This document shows, piece by piece, positions 34,246 through 45,052 of a stretch of DNA of 64,000 bases. Numbering within the stretch: the first letter of the stretch is position 1; each line of letters starts with the position of its first letter. Made by a program: the position numbers and the translations under genes. The DNA is taken from assembly GCA_964628465.1 (NCBI GenBank), contig CAZVOA010000001.1:124001-188000 (forward strand), given 5' to 3'. Under the pieces are notes generated by a model. The model did not search any database. It had not been told where the DNA came from and saw only the letters and a list, made by a program, of their open reading frames with translations. Source of the DNA: JAFGPS01 sp964628465. Its GTDB lineage: Bacteria > Planctomycetota > Phycisphaerae > Sedimentisphaerales > Anaerobacaceae.

Positions 34246-35487
34246 ATGAAAATACTTGTACAAAAATTTGGTGGAACATCGGTTGCGGATGCTGAAAAAA
34301 TGCGTCGAGCATGCAAACGAGCTATCGAAGCTAAAGAAAAAGGCTTTGGAGTAGTAATTGTAGCTTCAGCACGCGGTCAGCAAACCGATGTACTTGTAGC
34401 AGATGCATTAGAAGTCAATCCAAATCCCCCCAAACGCGAGATGGATCAACTCTTAAGCACTGGTGAAATTCAATCTGTATCACTTCTGGCTATGGCTCTG
34501 GAATCTATGGGTCACAAAGCCATCAGTTTCAGTGGAAGTCAAATTCGCATGGTTACTGATAGTGTTCATACAAAAGCACGTATTAAAAGTATCGATGCTC
34601 AACGAATTCATAAACAGCTTAACGACGGGAAAATTGTAGTCGTAGCCGGATTCCAGGGCATTGACGAATACGAAAATATCACAACTCTTGGACGAGGCGG
34701 GTCCGACACAACAGCGGTTGCTATCGCAGCAGCTCTCGGCGCCAAAGAATGTGAAATTTACACCGATGTTGATGGTGTTTATACAACTGATCCAAGAATT
34801 TTCAAGAAAGCCGTTAAACTGGATCAAATCAGTTATGACGAAATGCTGGAAATGGCAAGTCTCGGTGCTGGAGTTATGCACTCGAGAGCTATTGAATTCG
34901 GCAAAAAATATGATGTAGTTATTCACGTAAGAAGCAGTAGTGAACAAATAAATGGGACTTTAATAACTCATGAGGTACCTCAAATGGAAGACGTCGTAGT
35001 ATCTGGCGCAACAATACAAAAAGACTTGGCCAAAATTGGACTGCTCGGCATAGCAAATGTTCCGGGCAACGCTGCAAGAATTTTCACCCATCTTGCTCAA
35101 CATAAAGTAGTAGTAAACGATATTATTCAAACTGAAGTAAGCCCGGATGTAGCAAATATTTCTTTCATGATTAACATCTCGGACCTGGATAGCGCAAAGG
35201 AAGCTATTGAAGATATTAAAAAGGAAATCAGCGTAAAAGAAGCATTCATCCGTGAAGATATCGCAGAGGTTTCTGTTGTCGGTGTCGGCATGAGATCGCA
35301 TTACGGTGTTGCGGAAAAAATGTTTGGTGCTTTAGCGAAAGCAAAAGTTAATATCGATACTATTACAACAAGCGAAATCAGAATCAGTTGTTCTGTAAGC
35401 AAAAAACAGGCTGAAAAGGCTCTTGAGGCGGTTTGCATGGCCTTTGAACTGGACAGACCGGCTAAACAAAGAACTAAAAGCAAATAG
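34246..35487 (+). CDS. lysC: Aspartate kinase
   Basis: This 413-residue enzyme phosphorylates aspartate, the first step toward Lys, Thr and Met. Motifs are KFGGTSVAD at the N-terminus, VASARGQQTDVLV, FQGIDEYENITTLGRGGSDTTAVA, YTDVDGVYTTDPRI and LGAGVMHSRAIEFGKKYDV. Two ACT domains follow (IGLLGIANVPGNAARIF and VSVVGVGMRSHYGVAEKMF), the usual site of lysine/threonine inhibition. It is third in the hom-hsk-lysC unit and is followed by an intrinsic terminator. Confidence 0.95.
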   Translation: MKILVQKFGGTSVADAEKMRRACKRAIEAKEKGFGVVIVASARGQQTDVLVADALEVNPNPPKREMDQLLSTGEIQSVSLLAMALESMGHKAISFSGSQIRMVTDSVHTKARIKSIDAQRIHKQLNDGKIVVVAGFQGIDEYENITTLGRGGSDTTAVAIAAALGAKECEIYTDVDGVYTTDPRIFKKAVKLDQISYDEMLEMASLGAGVMHSRAIEFGKKYDVVIHVRSSSEQINGTLITHEVPQMEDVVVSGATIQKDLAKIGLLGIANVPGNAARIFTHLAQHKVVVNDIIQTEVSPDVANISFMINISDLDSAKEAIEDIKKEISVKEAFIREDIAEVSVVGVGMRSHYGVAEKMFGALAKAKVNIDTITTSEIRISCSVSKKQAEKALEAVCMAFELDRPAKQRTKSK

Positions 35488-35498
35488 CAGGCATATCG

Positions 35499-35537
35499 TC
35501 TGACACGCCAAACATATTTGACGTGTCAGATTTTTTT
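35499..35537 (+). terminator. Intrinsic terminator after lysC
   Basis: TCTGACACG (35499-35507) pairs with CGTGTCAGA (35522-35530). The loop can pair further (CAAA with TTTG) after one mismatch. Seven T follow (35531-35537). Confidence 0.85.
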
Positions 35538-35574
35538 ATAAATAGCTGCATAATTTTAAAATATTAATATTGCT

Positions 35575-36216
35575 ATGTCACGTAAAAGGAAAACTGGAAA
35601 CTACGCTATGAGCAATCGCGAGCGTAAGTTTCTTTTTTCTTTTTTACTGGCATTTATGCTTTTTCTCGCATTCCTTGACAACAGTTATTCCGGCCATAAA
35701 TGGCGGTTTGATCAGTCATCCGCAAACACAAATTCGGATTTCGAGAAATACCATTCCAATTCCTTCACTGTAACAAATGTTATAGACGGTGACACGCTCT
35801 ATATAGATTGTCAGGATGGTCAATACAGCTATACGAGAATACGACTGCTTGGAATCGATACCCCGGAAATAAATACTGAATCAGGAGACATGTATTTTGC
35901 CCGGGAAGCATCTGATTTTGCACGTAAAACATCACTCGGAAAACAAATTACCATTTACCTTGACGAGAAAAAAAATACAAGAGATATTTATGGCAGACTT
36001 TTAGCTTATGTGTTTTTGCCGAACGGCGTTTACCTCAATGAAATTATGCTTAGCGAAGGTTTCGCCTACGCATATACCAAATACAGGCACAGTTTCTACA
36101 ATAAATACAACCAGCTTGAATCTCGCGCCAGAAGCGGCAAAAAAGGACTGTGGCTCAATGTTACACCAGAGCAATTGCCTCAATGGCTTCGTGACCGCGA
36201 TATGAAAGCAAAGTAA
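35575..36216 (+). CDS. Exported thermonuclease-family (SNase-like) nuclease
   Basis: This 213-residue protein has one hydrophobic N-terminal segment (about residues 20-36), acting as a signal peptide or anchor. The staphylococcal nuclease fold follows: NVIDGDTLYI, the metal/catalytic stretch TRIRLLGIDTPEINTE (Arg and Asp of the active site), and DEKKNTRDIYGRLLAYVFL with the second catalytic Arg. C-terminal SRARSGKKGLW is also typical. It probably degrades nucleic acid outside the cytoplasm. It converges with fliD, only 12 bp apart. Confidence 0.9.
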   Translation: MSRKRKTGNYAMSNRERKFLFSFLLAFMLFLAFLDNSYSGHKWRFDQSSANTNSDFEKYHSNSFTVTNVIDGDTLYIDCQDGQYSYTRIRLLGIDTPEINTESGDMYFAREASDFARKTSLGKQITIYLDEKKNTRDIYGRLLAYVFLPNGVYLNEIMLSEGFAYAYTKYRHSFYNKYNQLESRARSGKKGLWLNVTPEQLPQWLRDRDMKAK

Positions 36217-36228
36217 AATTATAATCCA

Positions 36229-38586
36229 TCAGGAGGACAAACCAAGAGCCGCCATCTGGTTTTGTAGCAATGTCAAAGTTTTCTCAAGCCTCGCAAAACG
36301 TTCTGTCAAATGTTTTTCCTTTTTCTCAAGCCTGTATTCTTCGAGTTCTATTCTGTCCTCAAGCATTTCGATCTGATCTTTAACATTTTCCTGATCAATG
36401 ACAATCGAACCTGAATTAGTTTTCAGTATTTTATCGAGAGTATCTTCCATCGCTCCGGCAAAACCCTGCTTTACTCTTACATTCGCGGAAAATGTCCCAT
36501 CCTGACCAAGGTCAACGCTAAGCAGCAGACCATTTTCTGGATTTACAGGATCTCCATTATCATCGAAAGCACTTATACCTGTAATAGTATTTCCTGAGAA
36601 ATTAGCATTGCGATAAGTTGATTCGCCCGCTAATTTAATACGCGCACTTGTAATAACTCCGCCGCTTACAGTGACTTGAACATCATAATTGCCCGCGGTT
36701 GTATATTTGCTGCTTGCGCTGTAATATTGAATTGTATTGCTATTACTGCTTCCGCTTTTATCCGCCCCGATTAAAGCAAGAACTGACATGTAATCCTTGG
36801 CTATCGCTTCGTCAAAAGCGTTCATATCAAGTGACAATACTCCATCCTTGTCAAGCTCGAAGCCAATTTGTGCCGGTATCAGAAAACTATCAATATCCTC
36901 GATGAATCCGCTTGTTTGTACAATAAGAGGCGTTCTTATTTGCGACTTAATCGAAGTGACAGTATAATCCGCCATCAAAACTCCAGCTTCCTTGGTACTT
37001 GCATCATATGACGAGTTTTCCTTGATATAGCTGACCACTTTATTATATGCTTCAACCATTGACTGTACTTTTGTTTTAACAGATTCTATATTTCTTGTAA
37101 GAGTTATTTCCTCGCCGCTCTCATCTGTTGTATCATGCAGATGTAAAGTCACTCCATGAATGACATCATCTATTGTGTTTGAGCTTCTGCTTATATAAGA
37201 TGGAATACCTTTCGTCGTTTCTGATATAGAAGTTGTGCCGCCGGGACTAAGATTGGAACCATTGACAGAAAGCATACTCACATCACCAAATGTATCCTTA
37301 AATGTAAATGTAATGTCACCATCGGCTAATCCATAAGCTGAACCAGCAACAGTAATATCTCCAGTGTTTACCGTAGATAATGCGTCTATCGCGGCCTGAA
37401 TTTCTGAAACAGAAGCGTTATAAGCAATTTCGCCTGTAGTTTGACCTTCATAAGTAATTTTATAGGTACCTGAAGAAGGAGAAACAGAACGACTCAGGGT
37501 TTGCGTTTCGGAAACGGAGGAACCAGCGGGAAAACCATCGACTTTTATCAGTGAATCCTGGGCAGCCTGGGTTTGCGTAAAATCTGAAAAATCGAAATTA
37601 GAAAGGCTTGCGGCAACACTGCCGCCTTCTGTTAAAAGCGACATCGTCGGAAGGGATAACGAAGCGCCTGAACCATTTGCGTTATAAGAAATATTGATTG
37701 ACAAGTCACTATCGCCACAGGCCAGGTCTGTTAAAACTATTTTACCATTTTCGAATGTCGCCTTCGCAATGCCATCGAACGCATCGTTAATCTCATCGAT
37801 TAGATGACTCAGCTTCGTATTTCTTGTAATAGAAAGATTAACCTGGGCAATTGCATTACCGTTATGATCCGTTCCGGTTATCTCAAATACTTCACCACCT
37901 TCAAGAGCATTTACACCAAACTGGTCAAGATCAATAATTTTCGTACTTAATGTCGCATTGTCATTGTTATATGTTAACTCACTGCCCGCTTCCAGAACCT
38001 GTGTATTGCTTGAGTTTACGGAAATCCTGTAATCGGTTCCGGCATCGTTACCATTGAGAACTAAATGAAACGCATTATTGTAATAAAGAATACTCGCGGT
38101 AATACCGGGATTATTCGCGTCATTATTAATCAGACCTACGAGTTCTTCGAGTGTCGTGGTTTCTGTTGTTGTTATCGAAGTTTCTTTATTATTATATGAA
38201 TAAATAAAGGTCCCCTCTCCGACATAATCTTCTTTATATTCCATGCCTGTTGTTTGAACCCATCGCTCCGATGTCGCCAACTGGTTTATAACAACATTAT
38301 GATTGCCCTCGAAAGAATTGTAGGATGCTTCAGCAGTCACTACATCCGAATCACTCGATGACGTGGCAAAAGCTTTCAACTCACTCGAATCAGAAATGGC
38401 GCTAACTGAGTCTCGAAAATCACTCAAATATGTTTCAAGTGTACTAAGTGAACTCTTCCTTTCCTCCCACATCTCTTTTCGCTCTGTATATAAATTCTTC
38501 GAGCGTGCTTCAACAGCCATCAATTGAGAAATCAACGTTTCTGTATCTAAACCCGTAGATATTCCAGATAATTGAATTGTTGACAT
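36229..38586 (-). CDS. fliD: Flagellar hook-associated protein 2 (filament cap)
   Basis: This 785-residue FliD forms the cap that folds flagellin at the filament tip. The N-terminal D0 part (IQLSGISTGLDTETLISQLMAVEARS) and C-terminal coiled coil (VKDQIEMLEDRIELEEYRLEKKE, read as two parts) are typical. The central domains are enlarged: many characterised FliD proteins are near 450-500 residues, so about 300 extra residues form surface domains. It is the last gene of the minus-strand flagellar block, placed after the glycosyltransferase island. No terminator is visible in the 12 bp before the convergent nuclease gene. Confidence 0.93.
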   Translation of the reverse strand: MSTIQLSGISTGLDTETLISQLMAVEARSKNLYTERKEMWEERKSSLSTLETYLSDFRDSVSAISDSSELKAFATSSSDSDVVTAEASYNSFEGNHNVVINQLATSERWVQTTGMEYKEDYVGEGTFIYSYNNKETSITTTETTTLEELVGLINNDANNPGITASILYYNNAFHLVLNGNDAGTDYRISVNSSNTQVLEAGSELTYNNDNATLSTKIIDLDQFGVNALEGGEVFEITGTDHNGNAIAQVNLSITRNTKLSHLIDEINDAFDGIAKATFENGKIVLTDLACGDSDLSINISYNANGSGASLSLPTMSLLTEGGSVAASLSNFDFSDFTQTQAAQDSLIKVDGFPAGSSVSETQTLSRSVSPSSGTYKITYEGQTTGEIAYNASVSEIQAAIDALSTVNTGDITVAGSAYGLADGDITFTFKDTFGDVSMLSVNGSNLSPGGTTSISETTKGIPSYISRSSNTIDDVIHGVTLHLHDTTDESGEEITLTRNIESVKTKVQSMVEAYNKVVSYIKENSSYDASTKEAGVLMADYTVTSIKSQIRTPLIVQTSGFIEDIDSFLIPAQIGFELDKDGVLSLDMNAFDEAIAKDYMSVLALIGADKSGSSNSNTIQYYSASSKYTTAGNYDVQVTVSGGVITSARIKLAGESTYRNANFSGNTITGISAFDDNGDPVNPENGLLLSVDLGQDGTFSANVRVKQGFAGAMEDTLDKILKTNSGSIVIDQENVKDQIEMLEDRIELEEYRLEKKEKHLTERFARLEKTLTLLQNQMAALGLSS

Positions 38587-38642
38587 AATTTTGCCTTTTT
38601 TATGCTTTATCTTTCGTTAATTTAAGAACAGAGGTTATTATC

Positions 38643-41600
38643 TTAAACATATTGCAGCATTTGCTTATTGATATTTTGATTATGCAATTCGCATTGCTGT
38701 TTCATTTTTTCTATCTGCTTATTATTCGGATCGAGGCTTTGACATTCGTTTAATTCGCGGCCTGCATGTCCGAAAGCTTCTTTTGCGTAAACAGGCGGAG
38801 AATTCGTCTTGACATAATCACACCCTATCGCCAGAAACGTTTGCGCTGTAAGGTATTTTGCAAACAGACGTCTTTTGCCAATATCTATCGACTTCCAATC
38901 CGTATCAGGAAAAAGCTCATCATGCGCAAATGTCTCTGCGTATCTTCTCACTACATCAAAATGACTTTTTGCTTTTTGCTCTGAAGATTTTCTGGACAAA
39001 CTGTTTTTAGTAATCCTTCGCAAATACAGCGCACCCTTGAGGTGACACGCTTTTAAGCCGTGCATTACGAAACGCCGCATCATATCATAATCTTCCGCAA
39101 CCAATAACTTCTCATCGAAAAAGCCAATTTTGTCGAATACACTTCTTTTAATGCACGTCCTGAATGGAACTATCGGAAATCCATTTCTGAAAAGATCTCT
39201 TATCAGAATATTCCGTTCTGAATATTCTGGTCTCTCGATAATTCGTATTGGTTTTGCATTTTCATCAATTAAGTAATCATCACAGTACACCAGGTCAGCT
39301 TCAGGATGCTCGGTAAACTGTTTTATATGTTTAGAAATGAAATCAGGCGTCATCATATCATCGCAATCGAGTTTGATAATAAATTCACCCTTCGATTTCA
39401 TTATTCCTATGTTATGTGTAGCCGCAAGACCTCGATTAACCTGTGACATATAACGGATTCTGTCATCCTTAAAACTCATTATGATATCTTCGGTATTATC
39501 TGTAGAACCATCATTAATAATTATCAATTCGAAATTTCTATCATCCTGAGCAAGAACACTTTTAATTGAATCCGCAATATATTTCGCTGCATTATAAGCA
39601 GGAATGATTACAGTAACTAAAGGTATTTGCGGCATGGCCATTTCATTCGGTTTGCGACACGAACATACTTTGGTCATGTTTTCCTGAACTGGCAGTTCAT
39701 GACGCATATTAATATCGATTACCCGCAAGTCATATTTATCCGCATTCTTTTCACACCAGACCTGAAGATTATCGATGTGCCTGACACCAAAACCATCGTT
39801 TAGAAATTGCGAAGCGGCGGAACTGCCGTGAGTCGTAATTTCCAAATTGAGATATTCAAGAGAACGTTCTTTCCTGTCGATTGCATAATAAGCCATCGCC
39901 CGCAGAAGATTATAGTGCTTCATTTTTGCGGCAATATTGTCGCTGATTTTCTCAATACTATCAAGCGCAATAATACAGGAAACATATTTTCCTTCATTGA
40001 ATTTTTCAACTGCATTTATTGTATATATACTAACGCTATTCTCATCAAGCTTTTCATTTTCCCATTTCTCAAATAAATATCCATATTTTGCTGTATAATC
40101 ATTACACTTGCAATTTCGAAGTTCAGAACAAATATCGATGCCTGGATTTGCGGCAACCTTTTCTCTTATCTTCATAAGCCTATAAAGCCAGTAAGTCTGG
40201 AACTTCGCCCGTCTGCTTCTTGGATCAAGATTCGGAAGTTGCCCCTGCTGAGAAGAAGTGTGTTCAATTTTATATGTTAAATATTCTGGAATATTTTTAA
40301 ATTGAACGCGATTTGTAAAACGTGCGTATTCGGCGGCTTTCGCAAGCCAGAACTTGTCTGAGCCATACGGATGTTCATCATATAAACCTATTGTTTCAAA
40401 AAGACTTTTTCGGATAATAGAAGAACCATGCCAGCAAATATACAAGTTCGATTTATAGTTTGCCATTATCTCGTTATGTGTAACTGGCAATTCGATCTTG
40501 TCACAATAACAAACATCTTTGAACTCATCAAGCGTCATAAGATAAGATGAACCAACAATTCCCAGCCGGTTGCTCCCCGCTATTTCATTATAGAGCTTTT
40601 CTAATTTTTGGGGATGCATAATGTCATCCGAATCCTGAATAACGATAAAGTCAGAAGCCGCTCTTTCAATAGCATAGTTCCGTCTCACATATGGGCCGGC
40701 ATTATCCTTGAAATAATAAGGCCTTATCCGGCTGTCCATCTTTGAGTATTTCTCTATAATATTTTTCGTATCGTCGCAGCTTGCGTCATCAAGCAAAAAC
40801 AGTTCCCAGTTACTCATTGTCTGATTACGAATACTTTCGATACATGCAGGCAAATATTTTTCACAATTATGACATGCTATAACTATAGATACTTTCGAAT
40901 CAGATTGACTTGAGAGCATTTGCTGGTGTAGATTCGTTATTGATTTAGATTCAGTTTGTTTACTGCTAATCGGTAATCTTTCGATTTCTTCCCTATTTAC
41001 GAAAATATTTTTATTATGTTTGAAAACAAGATAATCGCTGCTTCTTTTATGAATAAGATATTTCGTACCAGCCTTCTCTTTAGTAGGATAATTATGATAA
41101 ATAATAGTTTCAGGCCAATAAATTACTTTGTTCGGCTCATTATATTTATTTATTATTCTATAAGTTAAATCGCTTCCCTCGTGTCCGAAAAGAAGCGGAT
41201 CCATACCTCCCATCGATTGGTATATGTCACGCCGCCATGCGGAATTCCCCTCCTGGTTACAATATGTCGGAAAAGGCTTATTTCCGAGATCATATATATT
41301 CGAGCCAATAATATAATTCACATTGTTTTTAGGAAGAGTTTTTCCCCGCAAACCGAAAATCTCATATTTATCAAACGCGGATTTTATAGATAATACGTAA
41401 TCAGGCTCAACGAGCGCATCATCATCAAGAAACGCGACTATTTTTCCATGAGCGAAATGCACACCGATATTTCTGCCTTCGGATAAATTAAAGTTGATCG
41501 GGCATTTAATGTACTGGCTAATATACTGCTTTATGCTTTGATATTCACAGCCGCCGTTATCTACAATAATTACTTCATAATTACTTGTATTCTGATTAGA

Positions 41601-43109
41601 AACCGTCTCAAGGCATTTTTTCAATTCATCTTTTCTGTTATATGTCACAATAACAACAGAAACATCAATATGCCCTTCACCCTCTTTCGTATCCCTCTCA
41701 AACCGTGAATAATCCATCAAAGATTTATACGTTTTAATATATTGTATCGCTGGCGAGAAATTATCCTGCACAAACTCATTTTGAGCTTTCAAGAAATAAT
41801 CAACAGCAGATTCAACTTTAGAAATTTCGCTATGTCCTGAAATGTCTTCTTTATAGAATATTCTCAGAATTTCTTCTCGGTCATATTTTTTACTTTGCCT
41901 ATCCCCGATTATTTCCCTAATTCTTAATAATAGATTTCCTGGTAAAATGTTTTTATTTCTAAATATATAATAATTCTCTCTGAGAAAATTAACGAAAGAA
42001 ATTGTTTTTAGATAATCAATAAAGCGTTGTGATTTAATTTCAGAACTTTTCTCTATTTCCGTACGAAGTTCAAGATGATTTACTTTTTTACATAAACCTG
42101 TTTTTGTTAAAATGCCATCACCCAAAAGTAACACTGTTTTATTTCTTAATAGAGCTTCAAATGCAACAGTAGAATTAATCGATATTACCAAATCAGATGC
42201 TTCAATAATATCCCAGACATTTATATCTTTGATTATTTTGAGATTTTCATAATTTTGTGATAAATCAAAAAGCCTTTTTTTACTTTCATCCTTTGATTTG
42301 GGATGAGGTTTAACAACAAGATAATAATCTTCTGGAATCTTATCCAGAATAAGTTTTACAGCTTCAGCAATATTTTTGAACTGTGAAAATTTACTAATAT
42401 TTACATCTTCATCCACCTGTCCGGGAAAGAAAATTACTTTTGAATCAACGCTTATACCCAATAATTCTTTGAGCTGCTCTTTATCTTTGATTCTTTCAGG
42501 TTGTTCCCATGCACTTGATCCCGACTCAATTATAGTTTTAATATACGATTCTGTTTTTTCAAACTCAATTGGAGAAAGTTTATATTTTAAAAGGGATCCA
42601 GTTAAGGAACTTTCTGCATTGATACCAGTTTCATCTATGTACCAACTGTCCGGCAGAACTCCTTTTTCAGCAAAGAAAAATGGTATATTTTGTTTCTCAA
42701 GATACCACCTTATCATTCCACGAATATCAGCCATCCCGTTCCAGACTATAACCACATCAGGATTTATAAGATTTAATGAATTTGCAAATAAGAAGAAACG
42801 CTCAAGTAATTTTTTGGGATTTGCCCAAAGAGAAAACTGTTCAGCCTGTTTAATCAACTCTTTTGAAAGATTATCAGAAGAACTCGGAATAAATGAATTC
42901 AAGCATTTTTTCGATATTCTACCATAATCAATTACATTATAATTCTCAATATCTTCATCACTTAAGTTGTTATTACAAACTGTGCAGAATAATTCATAAC
43001 AACCTGATTTATTTAATGAATCATAGAAATAACGATAAGCATCAAAAATCCATTTATCGTTAGTCTCAATCGAAAATAGTATTCTTATTTTTTCACTCAT
43101 ATTGTGCAT
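38643..43109 (-). CDS. Giant multi-domain glycosyltransferase
   Basis: This 1488-residue protein holds four sugar-transfer-related modules. Residues about 1-400 look like a capsule/Kps- or CDP-glycerol-transferase-like Rossmann region (VVKPHPKS, ASDLVISINSTVAFEALL). Three GT2-type domains follow: about 482-690 (SVVIVTYNRKDEL, DDD at 562-564), 739-940 (VSIVIACHNCEKYLPACIESI read in part, DSDD 826-829) and 1164-1400 (TVIIPAYNAAKYIADSIKSV, DCDD 1248-1251). A TPR-like helical stretch links the last two. All three GT2 domains keep the metal-binding Asp motif, so all may be active. Its place between flagellar genes points to building a glycan on flagellar protein. Confidence 0.85.
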   Translation of the reverse strand: MHNMSEKIRILFSIETNDKWIFDAYRYFYDSLNKSGCYELFCTVCNNNLSDEDIENYNVIDYGRISKKCLNSFIPSSSDNLSKELIKQAEQFSLWANPKKLLERFFLFANSLNLINPDVVIVWNGMADIRGMIRWYLEKQNIPFFFAEKGVLPDSWYIDETGINAESSLTGSLLKYKLSPIEFEKTESYIKTIIESGSSAWEQPERIKDKEQLKELLGISVDSKVIFFPGQVDEDVNISKFSQFKNIAEAVKLILDKIPEDYYLVVKPHPKSKDESKKRLFDLSQNYENLKIIKDINVWDIIEASDLVISINSTVAFEALLRNKTVLLLGDGILTKTGLCKKVNHLELRTEIEKSSEIKSQRFIDYLKTISFVNFLRENYYIFRNKNILPGNLLLRIREIIGDRQSKKYDREEILRIFYKEDISGHSEISKVESAVDYFLKAQNEFVQDNFSPAIQYIKTYKSLMDYSRFERDTKEGEGHIDVSVVIVTYNRKDELKKCLETVSNQNTSNYEVIIVDNGGCEYQSIKQYISQYIKCPINFNLSEGRNIGVHFAHGKIVAFLDDDALVEPDYVLSIKSAFDKYEIFGLRGKTLPKNNVNYIIGSNIYDLGNKPFPTYCNQEGNSAWRRDIYQSMGGMDPLLFGHEGSDLTYRIINKYNEPNKVIYWPETIIYHNYPTKEKAGTKYLIHKRSSDYLVFKHNKNIFVNREEIERLPISSKQTESKSITNLHQQMLSSQSDSKVSIVIACHNCEKYLPACIESIRNQTMSNWELFLLDDASCDDTKNIIEKYSKMDSRIRPYYFKDNAGPYVRRNYAIERAASDFIVIQDSDDIMHPQKLEKLYNEIAGSNRLGIVGSSYLMTLDEFKDVCYCDKIELPVTHNEIMANYKSNLYICWHGSSIIRKSLFETIGLYDEHPYGSDKFWLAKAAEYARFTNRVQFKNIPEYLTYKIEHTSSQQGQLPNLDPRSRRAKFQTYWLYRLMKIREKVAANPGIDICSELRNCKCNDYTAKYGYLFEKWENEKLDENSVSIYTINAVEKFNEGKYVSCIIALDSIEKISDNIAAKMKHYNLLRAMAYYAIDRKERSLEYLNLEITTHGSSAASQFLNDGFGVRHIDNLQVWCEKNADKYDLRVIDINMRHELPVQENMTKVCSCRKPNEMAMPQIPLVTVIIPAYNAAKYIADSIKSVLAQDDRNFELIIINDGSTDNTEDIIMSFKDDRIRYMSQVNRGLAATHNIGIMKSKGEFIIKLDCDDMMTPDFISKHIKQFTEHPEADLVYCDDYLIDENAKPIRIIERPEYSERNILIRDLFRNGFPIVPFRTCIKRSVFDKIGFFDEKLLVAEDYDMMRRFVMHGLKACHLKGALYLRRITKNSLSRKSSEQKAKSHFDVVRRYAETFAHDELFPDTDWKSIDIGKRRLFAKYLTAQTFLAIGCDYVKTNSPPVYAKEAFGHAGRELNECQSLDPNNKQIEKMKQQCELHNQNINKQMLQYV

Positions 43110-43150
43110 CTTATAACAAATGATATTTCTTTGCGTATTTTTTCCTATTT

Positions 43151-45028
43151 TTAAGTACTATTAGCAAGTGCTGAAAATACACGAAGCATTTGCTTGCTTA
43201 TTGCATCTATGCTGTAGCCTTCTTTAGCCTTTTTATGGCCATATTCTCCCATCATCCTGCGTTTTTCAGGGTAATTATATAAATATTCAATATATCTTTC
43301 CCAGTCCGAATGCTGATATGCGATAAAACCATTCAGATCATTTTGGATATAGCTTTGATAAGCATCGGTAGGACTGCAAATCGCAGGAAGTTTCATATAA
43401 TTGTAAATAATCGCTTTATTTGAAGGTTTGGCTTTTGCAAAATTACAATTCATAAATAATGGTGCAAGAGCAATATCAGAAGCATTCATTAATTGTGAAA
43501 TTGTATCTTCTGACCATACATGAAATTCTACAATATCACCGAATATTTTTCGTGCAAGTTCCTGGTTATCATCTGTACCCCAGAAACTGTTTCGTCTTTT
43601 TTGTGAAGTAGTAATAATCAATCTTAGTGGAATTTTCTTACTTAGATTTTTAATTGATTCCGCACATTCTAATAAATATGGAACATTATCACAGAAACCT
43701 TCCCATATAAGAGTGAATACATTATCTTTACAGAAATCATTTAACCCTGAAATATTAAAATTATAAACCTGAGTATCAATAGGATCATTTAAAATACTAA
43801 CCGAAATTTCGGGAGCTAATAGAGAAATTATTTGTTTTTGAATAATTGAACCAGCCAATACATGAGAACAACATCTTTCTAAAAATAATTTCAGCATACT
43901 ATTATTATTTGTAATATTCTCATTAATTTCCTGGCCGCCAAAAGCTTCAAAATTATGAGCTTTGGATTTTGTTGTAAGACCTAATGCGTCTGAAAACGAA
44001 AACACCAAATGCCTGCCATCTTTTTTTAACTTATCAATATTATCAAGCCAGAACATATAATCCCTGTCCTGTGTAAGAATAATATGAGATTTTATTTTCA
44101 GAGTATCTTCTTTTTTAACTATAGCAACTTCTGCACCATATTCTCTTAAGAAATTAGCAGGCAGTAAAACTCTTCTCCGATCCGCTGGATTTTCACAATC
44201 TGGACTCGTTAATGGAACAAATAATGTTCTCAAAGGTTTTGAAAAGTTTATTATTTTGTTGTTGTGTCTTCGAAATAATTTTTCACGAATAAATAAAGTC
44301 TCAATATTTGGAAGTCGCTGGATCACTTTTCTGACATAATTCTGATGATTAGAAACAATTCCAATCATATACGCATCTTTATCCACACTAAAACTCTGGT
44401 GAATTTCACATGGATATTCTTTGCTTTGTCCCGCCAACTCAACATATTGAAAATAAGTACCTAAAAGGTTTTTGAATTCTTCAACAAGCAATTCTTTCAC
44501 ATGATGAGGATTATAGGGTCGTTTAGTAACAGGATTAATGTTAGGTCGCGGCGTAGAAATGATTCCGATTCCATTCTCTGTCAAAATATTTGAAAGATTT
44601 GATAAATAAGCCGAAATATTTTCTAAATGTTCGATTGTCTCAAAACTGTAAACAACATCATATTTATCATTTCCTGCAAGTATCTGACACGCATCCGATA
44701 CTTTATAATCCAGGTTATTTTTTTTTCTTCCATATTTATGTATGGCATGTCGGATATTATCTGCTGACAAATCCATGCCTGTAGCTTTCCGGGCTATCGA
44801 GGATAATAAATTTGTGCCATAACCTTCACCGCAGGCAATATCCAAAACACTAACATCTTCTGCAAGATATGAAAATGCCATATATCTGTTCCAATGTTCA
44901 AGTTCCATTTGAGCATTCCATGACTGGTCAGGCATCATACATAAACCATCAAAATAAATATCTTGCGAACTACCACTATCTACAATATGGTTTTCTTTAA
45001 GTAAAATATCAGGATATATTTGTTTCAT
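43151..45028 (-). CDS. Methyltransferase-glycosyltransferase fusion
   Basis: This 625-residue protein starts with a class I SAM methyltransferase domain (residues about 40-200; motif I VLDIACGEGYG at 61-71, YSFETIEHLENI after it). It continues into a GT4-like region (about 290-620; NDPIDTQVYNF, FTLIWEGFCDNVPYLLECA, ASDIALAPL, KPSNKAIIYNYMKLP). Such fusions decorate a glycan and O-methylate sugars. It lies 41 bp upstream of the giant glycosyltransferase and is probably in the same transcript. Confidence 0.8.
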   Translation of the reverse strand: MKQIYPDILLKENHIVDSGSSQDIYFDGLCMMPDQSWNAQMELEHWNRYMAFSYLAEDVSVLDIACGEGYGTNLLSSIARKATGMDLSADNIRHAIHKYGRKKNNLDYKVSDACQILAGNDKYDVVYSFETIEHLENISAYLSNLSNILTENGIGIISTPRPNINPVTKRPYNPHHVKELLVEEFKNLLGTYFQYVELAGQSKEYPCEIHQSFSVDKDAYMIGIVSNHQNYVRKVIQRLPNIETLFIREKLFRRHNNKIINFSKPLRTLFVPLTSPDCENPADRRRVLLPANFLREYGAEVAIVKKEDTLKIKSHIILTQDRDYMFWLDNIDKLKKDGRHLVFSFSDALGLTTKSKAHNFEAFGGQEINENITNNNSMLKLFLERCCSHVLAGSIIQKQIISLLAPEISVSILNDPIDTQVYNFNISGLNDFCKDNVFTLIWEGFCDNVPYLLECAESIKNLSKKIPLRLIITTSQKRRNSFWGTDDNQELARKIFGDIVEFHVWSEDTISQLMNASDIALAPLFMNCNFAKAKPSNKAIIYNYMKLPAICSPTDAYQSYIQNDLNGFIAYQHSDWERYIEYLYNYPEKRRMMGEYGHKKAKEGYSIDAISKQMLRVFSALANST

Positions 45029-45052
45029 GCTTTTAATCTTTTAGAATGTGAA

